Of a stretch of DNA of 8,695 nt, positions 1-6,047 are shown in pieces. The stretch's first letter is position 1; each line of letters opens with the position of its first letter. The stretch is from JBOHNM01 sp050730675 (GTDB lineage: Bacteria; Planctomycetota; Phycisphaerae; Phycisphaerales; UBA1924), in NCBI GenBank assembly GCA_050730675.1, contig JBOHNM010000165.1, positions 1 through 8,695 on the forward strand. Reading direction: 5' to 3'. The notes under the pieces are model-generated. The model worked only from the letters and a program-made list of their open reading frames with translations, did no database searches and had not been told where the DNA came from. A program made the translations under genes and the position numbers.

Positions 1-1
1 G

Positions 2-1369
2 CTCGACGGCGACGACGCTGGCGATCTTGTCGGGGGCGGGGCCGCCGAGGGAGATCGTGACGGTGTCGCCCCCCCCGCCGTTGTTCTCAATGAAAAACTC
101 GCGAGGGCCGGAGCCGAGGACGCGGACGCCCTTGATCTTGGTCTTCAGACCCGGGACGGGCAGGACGTTGTCGGCGGGCCAGTCGAAGACGTGGAGGAAG
201 AGGGTGTTTCCCTTGGCGGTGCAGCGGCCCCAGGGGAGCTTACGGAAGGGGCCGGCGCGAGTGCCGTAGATGGCGTCGCCGTTGGTCTTGAGCCATGCGC
301 CCATGGCGGCGAGGCGCTCGATGCTGGGCGGGGGGATCTCGCCCTGGGCGGTGGGGCCGACGTTGAGGAGGAAGTTGCCGCCCTTGCTGGCGATATCCAC
401 AAGTGTGCGGATCAGCGTCTCGCTGCTCTTCCAGTGATCGTCGCCGTTCTTGAAGCCCCACGAGTCGTTCATGGTCATGCAGGATTCCCAGTCCACGCCG
501 GGGAGGCCGGTGGAGGGGACTTCCTGCTCGGGGGTGCAGAAGTCGCCGGCGATTTCAACGCCGGGCTTGTTCACGCCGGCCATGTCGTCGCGCGACTTGC
601 CGACGCGGTTGTTGACGATGATGTCGGGCTTGAGGCTCTTGACGTGGCGTTCGAGGTCCTTGCCGTGCTTGACGGCCCAGGTCTCCTCCCACTCGCCGTC
701 GAACCAGAGGACGGCGGGCTGGTAGCCCCGGATGATCTCCTCGACCTGGGCGTGGACGTAGGGGACGAACGAACCCTGGAAGTCGGTCTTGTGGTCCTTG
801 GCGAGGTCGTTCCAGGCGCGGCGGGGCTGGTAGTCGGGGTGATGCCAGTCGAGGATGGAGTAGTAGAGGCAGAACTTGATCCCCTCGGCGCGGCAGGCGT
901 CGGCGAGGGGCTTGAGGAAGTCCTTGGGCTGGGGCGTGCGCATCACGTCCCAGTCGCTGGTCTTGGAATCCCAGAGGCAGAAGCCGTCGTGGTGGCGGCT
1001 GGTGATGACCACATATTTGACGCCGGCGTCCTTTGCGACCTTGGCCCACTGGACCGGGTCGTACTTGACGGGGTTGAAGCGGTCGGCGAAGCGCTCGTAC
1101 TGCGAGGTGGGGATCTTGAGGGACTGCATGATCCACTCGCTGGGGCCGCCGCAGCGCTGGCCGTTCCACTCGCCGGCGGGGACGGAGTAGACGCCCCAGT
1201 GGATGAAGAGGCCGAAGCGGGCGTCGCGCCACCAGGCCATGCGCTGGTCGCGCTCGGTGGCGGCGGAGGCCGCGGGTGGTGCGACCGCGGCGGGCGGCTG
1301 CGCGGCGGGTTGAGCGGCCACGGGCGCGGCGAGGGCGAGCAGGGCGGCCAGCATGGGGGCGGTGTTCAT
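2..1369 (-). CDS. Secreted alpha-L-fucosidase, glycoside hydrolase family 29 (3' end beyond window)
   Basis: This enzyme is predicted to release terminal L-fucose from glycans by a retaining mechanism outside the cytoplasm. 456 codons are visible with no stop. The N-terminus is a Sec-type signal peptide (hydrophobic residues 5-19, likely cleavage after VAA at 17-19), then an Ala/Pro-rich linker to about residue 36. The GH29 barrel follows, with RFGLFIHWGVYS (H57, W58), SRHHDGF (H126, H127) for fucose binding, and LWFDGEW with D224 in the position of the family nucleophile. Further on are GDFCTPEQEVP (275-285) and NFLLNVGP. The last visible residues (VTISLGGPAPDKIASVV) resemble the usual end of the C-terminal beta-sandwich, so probably only a few residues are missing. 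The ATG has a good Shine-Dalgarno (GGAG, 7-base spacer). It starts 18 bases after the upstream TIM-barrel gene, so it is probably the last gene of that operon. Family assignment is firm; linkage specificity and any endo activity cannot be read from sequence. Confidence 0.94.
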   Translation of the reverse strand, partial: MNTAPMLAALLALAAPVAAQPAAQPPAAVAPPAASAATERDQRMAWWRDARFGLFIHWGVYSVPAGEWNGQRCGGPSEWIMQSLKIPTSQYERFADRFNPVKYDPVQWAKVAKDAGVKYVVITSRHHDGFCLWDSKTSDWDVMRTPQPKDFLKPLADACRAEGIKFCLYYSILDWHHPDYQPRRAWNDLAKDHKTDFQGSFVPYVHAQVEEIIRGYQPAVLWFDGEWEETWAVKHGKDLERHVKSLKPDIIVNNRVGKSRDDMAGVNKPGVEIAGDFCTPEQEVPSTGLPGVDWESCMTMNDSWGFKNGDDHWKSSETLIRTLVDIASKGGNFLLNVGPTAQGEIPPPSIERLAAMGAWLKTNGDAIYGTRAGPFRKLPWGRCTAKGNTLFLHVFDWPADNVLPVPGLKTKIKGVRVLGSGPREFFIENNGGGGDTVTISLGGPAPDKIASVVAVE

Positions 1370-1374
1370 AGCAC

Positions 1375-1380
1375 ATCTCC
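1375..1380 (-). promoter_or_regulatory. Ribosome binding site of the fucosidase gene
   Basis: GGAGAT on the minus strand lies in the 18-base gap before the fucosidase ATG at 1369. GGAG is 7 bases from the start codon. It fixes the start and shows that the gene is translated independently although packed tightly behind the TIM-barrel gene. Confidence 0.7.
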
Positions 1381-1387
1381 GTGCGAA

Positions 1388-2335
1388 TCACATGGCGAAG
1401 AGGCGATCCATCTGTTCGAGGACCTGCTTGAGGCGGTCGCGTTTGCCGCCGCGGACTTCGGCGGTGGCCCAATTGCCGCCCGGGGCGGTGGAGTAGCCGA
1501 TCTCGTCGAGTGCGGCCATAACGCGGGACCAGCCGGCATCGCCCTCGCCGAGTTCGACATCGAAGCCCTTCCAGAGGCCGAGGTCGTCGCGCTTCTTGCG
1601 GCTGAAGTCCTTGATGTGGAGCTTGGCGGTGCGCGGGCCGAGGACGCGGATCCACTGCTCGGGCCAGCCGAAGTTGATGACGTTGCCGATATCAAAGTGC
1701 CAGGCGACCAGCGGCGAGTTGAACTCGGCGAGGTACTGCGCGGCCTCGAGAGGGCTGAGGAGGAAGTTGTTCCAGACGTTCTCGATGGCGATCTTGACGC
1801 CGGTTTCCTGGGCAGCGGCGAGGGCTTTGCGGATCTGCTCCTGGCTGAGCTTCCAGGCGTCGGCGTAGGGGAGATCGGCGTTGACGACGGCGGGGACGAG
1901 CAGGACGCTGGTTGCGCCGAGCTGCTTGGCGTCGCGGAGGCAGGATTCCAGCGCGGCGAGGCCCTTGGCGCGGATCTCGGGGGCGGGGTTGTTGAGCTGG
2001 CTGGACCAGTGGACAGCATCCACGATGCCGTGGACCTTGAGGCCGGTCTTGTCCTGGGCGGCGGCGTACTCCTCGAGGGGCGTGCGGCCGGGACGGTCGA
2101 TCTCCACACCGTCGTAGCCGAGGTCGCGGAGGGTCTGGAACTTGTCCTGGATGGTGTCGCCCTCGGCGAGCATGCCGAGCATGGCGGCTCGCTTGAGGGT
2201 GCGCTTGCGGAGCGGCTTGGCGGGGGCTGGTTCAGAGGCGGGCGCCGCGGGAGGTTGAGAGCCCGCGGCGACGCGGGCGACCATGGCGCCTGCGGCGATC
2301 GCACCCACGCCTGCCACGAATTCGCGTCGGTTCAT
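1388..2335 (-). CDS. Tat-exported sugar phosphate isomerase/epimerase-type TIM-barrel protein (AP endonuclease family 2 fold)
   Basis: 315 residues from the ATG chosen here. Residues 1-24 form a twin-arginine signal (MNRREFV followed by an Ala/Gly-rich hydrophobic stretch). A Pro/Ala-rich linker runs to about 40, then a xylose-isomerase-like TIM barrel. The family metal ligands are visible: E185 (IAIENVWN), D215 (AWHFDIGN, with H213), H240 (KLHIKDF) and E293 (TAEVRGG). Members isomerise or epimerise sugars, and relatives of this fold also act on 3-keto-glycosides as C- or O-glycoside-cleaving lyases. The exact reaction is unknown. It lies between the Tat-exported dehydrogenase (stop 102 bases upstream) and the fucosidase, so a 3-keto-sugar role is an attractive inference. 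The frame stays open to a GTG at 2371 and an ATG at 2356. I chose 2335 because it places the RR motif at the N-terminus. None of the three starts has a clear Shine-Dalgarno. Confidence 0.88.
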   Translation of the reverse strand: MNRREFVAGVGAIAAGAMVARVAAGSQPPAAPASEPAPAKPLRKRTLKRAAMLGMLAEGDTIQDKFQTLRDLGYDGVEIDRPGRTPLEEYAAAQDKTGLKVHGIVDAVHWSSQLNNPAPEIRAKGLAALESCLRDAKQLGATSVLLVPAVVNADLPYADAWKLSQEQIRKALAAAQETGVKIAIENVWNNFLLSPLEAAQYLAEFNSPLVAWHFDIGNVINFGWPEQWIRVLGPRTAKLHIKDFSRKKRDDLGLWKGFDVELGEGDAGWSRVMAALDEIGYSTAPGGNWATAEVRGGKRDRLKQVLEQMDRLFAM

Positions 2336-2358
2336 ATTGTGACCCGAAAAAGACATGT

Positions 2359-2376
2359 ACACAGAGGACACAGAGA
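2359..2376. repeat. Short tandem repeat, 9-base unit ACACAGAGR
   Basis: Two adjacent copies, ACACAGAGG (2359-2367) and ACACAGAGA (2368-2376), begin a purine-rich stretch on the plus strand that runs to about 2420. It lies in the 102-base gap between the dehydrogenase stop (2438) and the TIM-barrel start (2335). On the transcribed strand it would be a pyrimidine-rich leader (CTCTGTGTCCTCTGTGT). Its role is unknown. It may be a dispersed intergenic repeat or part of a leader. Confidence 0.6.
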
Positions 2377-2437
2377 AAGCAGGAGAGGGCGAGAAGAGGT
2401 CAGAAGAATGCGAGCGGAGGCGTGGCGCTGGACTAGG

Positions 2438-3868
2438 TCAGGTCGGCGCCGCGGGCTTCTTGCGTCCGGGCACGGGTACCGGCGCGACGGGCATCGGGCC
2501 CATGGCGACCTTATCGGGTCCGAGCTTCTCGGTGGAATTGAGTGCCTGCTCCCAGGTGATGGTCTGGCCGGTGTACGCGGCCATGCGGCCCATGATGGCG
2601 AGCATGGTGCTGTTGGCGCCGCGCTCGGTGTCGTTGATCATGTTGCCCGAGCGGATGCCGGCGAAGAGGGCGTCGTGCTCGCTCTGGTACATGTCCTGGA
2701 CCTTGTCGGTCTTTTCCCAGAGCACTTTGCCCGCGGCGTCCCTGGCCTGGTGGAAGGGACGCCAGCCGTCGACGATCGCGGAGCCCCTGGTGCCGAAGAC
2801 ATAGTCCTGGTTGTCGGAGGGGCAGCCGTCCATCTGGCGGGCGCTGTGGAACGCGCGCCGGCCATCGTCCCACTCGTAGACGGCGCTGAAGTGGTCGTAG
2901 ACGTTGCCGCTCTCGTCGCCAGTACGGGCCTGGCGGCCGCCGAGGCAGATGACCTGCTTGGGGAGTTTGTCCTTCATCGCCCAGCTCATGCGGTCCACCG
3001 AGTGGATGGACTGCTCGACGATGTGGTCGCCGGAGAGCCAGACGAAGTGCCACCAGTTGCGGAGCTGGAACTCGGTGTCGCTCCACTCGGGCTGGCGTTT
3101 GCGCTTGCTGAGGGTGCTGGTGTAGTAGGTGGCGTGGACGTTGACGATGTCGCCGATGAGCCCGTCGTGAAGGCGGTTGTAGGCCTCGCGCATGCCGGCG
3201 TCGTAGCGCCAGCAGAAGCCGACGAGGGAGGTGAGGCCCTTTTCGCGCGAGAGCTTGGCCGACTCAAGCACGCTCCGGATGCCGGGGGCATCGACGGCCA
3301 GGGGTTTTTCCACAAATACGTGCTTGCCTGCATCGACCGCGGCCTTGTACTGTTCGGGCCTGAAGGCGGGGTAGCCGCAGAGCAGGACGACATCGACGCC
3401 GCTCTCGAGGACCTTGTGGTGGCTGTCGAAGCCGAGGAAGCGGCGTTCGGGCGGCACGTCGATCTTCCTGGCGGCGTCCTCGCCCATTTCTTCGACAAGA
3501 GCCTTGTGGCTGCTCTCGATGCGGTCGCCGAAGACATCGCCCATGGCGACGAGCTTGACGTTGGGGTCGGCGCGGAGGGCCTGGGTCGCGGCGCCGGTGC
3601 CGCGGCCGCCGCAGCCGATGAGGCCGATGCGGAGGGCCCCGGTCATGGGCTTGCCCTGGACGGTGGGCGGGCCGGGCGGCGCGGTGGTGAGCCTCCCTGC
3701 GGTATCACCTGCGGGAGCGATGACGCCCCCCTCCGCGGCAGAGGCTCGCGAGCCGATGCTGCCGACAGCGCCGACCGCGGCGGCCGCCGCCGCGAGACCG
3801 ACGAACTCGCGGCGGTTGAGGCCGGAGGTGCTGTTGGTATTCGTTCCGTCACGGGATTCGCTGCTCAC
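2438..3868 (-). CDS. Tat-exported Gfo/Idh/MocA family NAD(P)-dependent oxidoreductase
   Basis: 476 residues with a GTG start. Residues 1-45 are a twin-arginine signal: LNRREFV at 17-23, an Ala/Gly-rich core, and an ASA/AA cleavage region at 42-45. The Rossmann domain starts near 79 with IGLIGCGGRG (81-90). The family EKP motif is E187-K188-P189 in GKHVFVEKPLA. The catalytic region reads SGDHIVEQSIHSVD, with H289 and D292 in the family His/Asp positions. The usual GGxxxD part is replaced by a DHIVEQ form. The family oxidises or reduces a sugar hydroxyl with tightly held NAD(P). Tat export of a folded, cofactor-loaded member is known for Zymomonas glucose-fructose oxidoreductase. The length exceeds the usual 330-390 because of the leader, a long central insert and a Pro-rich tail. 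The first four bases (GTGA) overlap the upstream stop, indicating translational coupling. The substrate is unknown; the adjacent fucosidase suggests a glycan-derived sugar. Confidence 0.92.
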   Translation of the reverse strand: MSSESRDGTNTNSTSGLNRREFVGLAAAAAAVGAVGSIGSRASAAEGGVIAPAGDTAGRLTTAPPGPPTVQGKPMTGALRIGLIGCGGRGTGAATQALRADPNVKLVAMGDVFGDRIESSHKALVEEMGEDAARKIDVPPERRFLGFDSHHKVLESGVDVVLLCGYPAFRPEQYKAAVDAGKHVFVEKPLAVDAPGIRSVLESAKLSREKGLTSLVGFCWRYDAGMREAYNRLHDGLIGDIVNVHATYYTSTLSKRKRQPEWSDTEFQLRNWWHFVWLSGDHIVEQSIHSVDRMSWAMKDKLPKQVICLGGRQARTGDESGNVYDHFSAVYEWDDGRRAFHSARQMDGCPSDNQDYVFGTRGSAIVDGWRPFHQARDAAGKVLWEKTDKVQDMYQSEHDALFAGIRSGNMINDTERGANSTMLAIMGRMAAYTGQTITWEQALNSTEKLGPDKVAMGPMPVAPVPVPGRKKPAAPT

Positions 3869-4875
3869 TTGCTCCCCTCCTTCTTGGCGGGTTCGGATTT
3901 GTCGGGTTCAGAGGTCTGAGGCCTTGCGTCTTTGGGCTTGTCGGCCGGCGCGGCCGCATCGAGCGGGCCCTCGCAGACGATGCGGAAGCCGACGAAGGGG
4001 CCGTCGGCGAGCCACCAGGCGCTCTTGGGGACTTGCGGGTCGCTGGCGTTCCACTTCGGGCTGCTGGCTTCGTTCGCGGAGGCCTTGAGTTTTTCAGGCG
4101 CGTCGAGGAACGATCCGCCCTTGGTGGCGGGCTTGCCGTCGCGGCCGGTCACCCACTCGGCCACGTTTCCGTGCATGTCGGAGAAGCCCCAGGCGTTGGG
4201 CTTCTTCTTGCCGACGGGGTGGGTCTTGTTTTCGCCGTTGGCGGTGAACCAGGCGAAATCGTTGAGCTGGCCCGCATCGGCGCCGAAAGAGTAATCGCCT
4301 TTGCTCCCGGCGAGGCAGGCGTACTCCCATTCATCCTCGGTGGGGAGGCGGTATTTCTTGCCGGAGTGAGCGGAGAGCCAGTCGCAGAAGGCTTGCGCCG
4401 TTTTGTACGACATGCAGATGGCGGCGTAGCCCTCGTGGCCGAAGCCGCGGTCGGGCGGGAGGTAGGGCTTGCTGGGGCGTGTAACGGCGTCAACTTTGGG
4501 GGTGGTCTTGCCGGCGTCCTCATCGAGGCGGTAGACGAAGGCGTCGAAGGCTTCCCAGGTGATCTCGCACTTGCTGATCCAGATCGGCTTGATCTTGCCA
4601 TCGGCGCTGGCGGGGATGGGGAGCATGTCGAACTTGAAGGCCGCGGCGGGGATTTCCTGCTGGAAGGACTGGCGGGCGGGGCCGGTGTCGGCCACGGGCG
4701 GCGCGGCGGGAGTGGACCGCGGGTTGCTGGCCGGCGCGGGGTTCTTTGCGGGTGGCGCTGTAGGTGCGGCCGGCGGCGCGACCGCGGGTGGCTGCGCGGC
4801 GCGGAGCATGCCGGACGTCGTGGCAGCAAGCGCGAGGCAGGCGGCGGTGATGACTTGAACGCTCTTGCTCCGCAT
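3865..4875 (-). CDS. Exported SUMF1/EgtB/PvdO-type protein (FGE-sulfatase fold, lacks the FGE catalytic cysteine motif)
   Basis: 336 residues. A signal peptide (1 to about 27) leads into a Pro/Ala-rich linker (28 to about 68). The formylglycine-generating-enzyme-type domain spans about 75-302, and a charged Pro/Lys/Glu tail closes the protein. Family motifs are clear: WISKCEITWEAF (99-110), YRLPTEDEWEYA (175-186), WGFSDMHGNVAEW (229-241), KGGSF (252-256) and GFRIV (296-300). True FGEs carry a cysteine pair in a CxRYRCAAR-like segment after GGSF. Here that segment reads EKLKASANEASSPKWNASD with no cysteine, so sulfatase activation is unlikely. The fold also occurs in non-catalytic and ligand-binding roles, and the function here is unknown. 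The ATG at 4875 was chosen for its signal peptide and AGGAG (10-base spacer). An in-frame ATG at 4902 is less likely. This is the first gene of block B, overlapping the dehydrogenase by 4 bases. The linker and tail suggest a periplasmic or envelope partner protein. Confidence 0.88.
   Translation of the reverse strand: MRSKSVQVITAACLALAATTSGMLRAAQPPAVAPPAAPTAPPAKNPAPASNPRSTPAAPPVADTGPARQSFQQEIPAAAFKFDMLPIPASADGKIKPIWISKCEITWEAFDAFVYRLDEDAGKTTPKVDAVTRPSKPYLPPDRGFGHEGYAAICMSYKTAQAFCDWLSAHSGKKYRLPTEDEWEYACLAGSKGDYSFGADAGQLNDFAWFTANGENKTHPVGKKKPNAWGFSDMHGNVAEWVTGRDGKPATKGGSFLDAPEKLKASANEASSPKWNASDPQVPKSAWWLADGPFVGFRIVCEGPLDAAAPADKPKDARPQTSEPDKSEPAKKEGSK
3876..3882 (-). promoter_or_regulatory. Strong Shine-Dalgarno deciding the GTG start at 3868
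   Basis: AAGGAGG on the minus strand lies inside the last codons of the upstream gene, 7 bases before the GTG at 3868. It is a near-perfect anti-16S match. It supports the GTG start and efficient translation of the dehydrogenase despite the overlap. Confidence 0.8.
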
Positions 4876-4885
4876 GACCCTTGCA

Positions 4886-4890
4886 CTCCT
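4886..4890 (-). promoter_or_regulatory. Probable ribosome binding site of the SUMF1-type gene
   Basis: AGGAG on the minus strand, 10 bases before the ATG at 4875, favours that start over the in-frame ATG at 4902. It lies in the 42-base gap between divergent start codons. Confidence 0.5.
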
Positions 4891-4917
4891 GGTCGCCGTC
4901 ATCGGTACGCTTGCGCG

Positions 4918-5955
4918 ATGCACGTGCTCTGGCGATTGTTCGCGTTGCTGGCCCTGACTTCGCTGCTCGGAGCGTGCGCGACGCCGCCGCCGGAGGAGCG
5001 GTTTGAGTTTACGCGAATCTGCATGGGCGTTGCGGCGAGGATCGTGACGTATTCCCCCGATCGGGAGACGGCGGTTTCTGGGGCCGCGGCGGCGTTTGAG
5101 GTGCTGGGAGAGCTGGACGGGCGGTTCAGCGACTACCGCTCTGACAGCGAACTGATAGTGCTGTGCAGCAAGGCGGGAGGGCCGGCGGTGAAGGTGAGCC
5201 CGGAGCTGCTGGAGGTGCTGCTGGCGGCAGAGGAGCTCTCGGAGAAGACCGAGGGGGCGTTCGACATCACGGTGGGGCCGGCGGTGCGGCTGTGGCGCGA
5301 GGCGCGGAGGACGGGGAAGTTGCCGGAGGCGGCGGCGCTGGGGCGAGCGCGGTGGCTGATCGGGTGGCGGATGGTGAACGTCGATCGCGCGGCGGGGACG
5401 GTGCGGCTGGAGCGGGCGGGGATGCTGCTGGACCTGGGGGGGATCGCCAAGGGGTTCGCGGCGGAACGGGCGGTGCGGGCGCTGGAGGCGCGGGGATTGC
5501 CGCGGTCGATGGTTTCGCTGGCGGGAGATATCGCCGTGGGGGATGCGCCGCCCGGAGAAGCGGGGTGGAGGATCGGGGTGAACGGGGAGCAGTGGACGGG
5601 GGAAGCGACGGGCGCGAAGGCAGTGACGGGGCGCGATGATGGCGGGGAAACGCTCGTACTCACGAATGTGTGCGTTTCGACTTCGGGGGATACTGAGCAA
5701 TTTGTGGAGATCGAGGGGCGGCGGTACTCGCACATCATCGATCCGTTCACGGGAATCGGGACTGCGGGGGGCGTTTCGGTGACGGTGGTGCATCCGTCCG
5801 GGGCGGTGGCGGATGCGCTGCCGACGGCGGCGTGTGTGATCGGGACCGGGGTGATCGGGCGGTTTGATTACCGGATGGCGATCATCGAATGGCGGAGCGA
5901 GAAGGGCGTTCAGCGAAGCGTGTGGCGACCGGGCGTGTTTGATATCCCTTTCTGA
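4918..5955 (+). CDS. apbE: FAD:protein FMN transferase, ApbE family lipoprotein
   Basis: 345 residues, a normal family length. ApbE transfers FMN from FAD onto a threonine of extracytoplasmic proteins of the RnfG/NqrC/FMN-binding-domain type, using Mg2+. The N-terminus is a lipoprotein signal (hydrophobic 7-19, lipobox LGAC with C20). Diagnostic motifs follow in order: MG at 36-37, GAFDITVGP (113-121), LDLGGIAKGFAAER (171-184), AGDI (202-205), STSGD (254-258), HIIDPFTG (272-279) and ADALPTA (298-304). D299 is at the expected Mg2+ site. The ATG was chosen because the lipoprotein signal begins there; the frame is open far upstream only antisense to the neighbouring gene. No Shine-Dalgarno is visible. 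It is transcribed alone, diverging from block B and converging with block A. No FMN-acceptor protein or [ST]GA[ST] acceptor domain was recognised in this window, so its client lies elsewhere. Family identity is firm. Confidence 0.94.
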   Translation: MHVLWRLFALLALTSLLGACATPPPEERFEFTRICMGVAARIVTYSPDRETAVSGAAAAFEVLGELDGRFSDYRSDSELIVLCSKAGGPAVKVSPELLEVLLAAEELSEKTEGAFDITVGPAVRLWREARRTGKLPEAAALGRARWLIGWRMVNVDRAAGTVRLERAGMLLDLGGIAKGFAAERAVRALEARGLPRSMVSLAGDIAVGDAPPGEAGWRIGVNGEQWTGEATGAKAVTGRDDGGETLVLTNVCVSTSGDTEQFVEIEGRRYSHIIDPFTGIGTAGGVSVTVVHPSGAVADALPTAACVIGTGVIGRFDYRMAIIEWRSEKGVQRSVWRPGVFDIPF

Positions 5956-6047
5956 GCCGAACCGGCGCGACGAGATTTCAGGTAGGTCAACTGTGTGCCG
6001 AAGTCTTGGACGTCACCGCCCGCTCACTGCGTTCGGGGCTCGTCGAG

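Noticed and set aside
2438..3868. MTGAL in the exported dehydrogenase as an ApbE flavinylation site
   Set aside because: It lies at the start of the Rossmann strand and lacks the rest of the acceptor pattern and an FMN-binding domain.
191..3919. A 1242-codon open frame on the plus strand across block B
   Set aside because: It is exactly antisense to the fucosidase, TIM-barrel and dehydrogenase genes, all with clear catalytic motifs. Its translation is a low-complexity Gly/Ala/Val/Glu/Asp mix. Strong G/C bias at codon position three removes antisense stops, which explains the length.
3865..4875. Formylglycine-generating enzyme activating fucan sulfatases
   Set aside because: The FGE cysteine motif is missing and there is no sulfatase gene in the window.
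4033..4917. Upstream extension of the apbE frame on the plus strand
   Set aside because: It is antisense to the SUMF1-type gene, and the lipoprotein signal begins at 4918.
4876..4917. Divergent promoters in the 42-base gap
   Set aside because: No convincing -35/-10 pair was found on either strand; any promoter would extend into coding sequence.
4903..5793. Long minus-strand extension upstream of the SUMF1-type gene
   Set aside because: It is antisense to apbE, rich in Arg/Pro/His and without a recognisable domain. The real gene starts at 4875 with a signal peptide.
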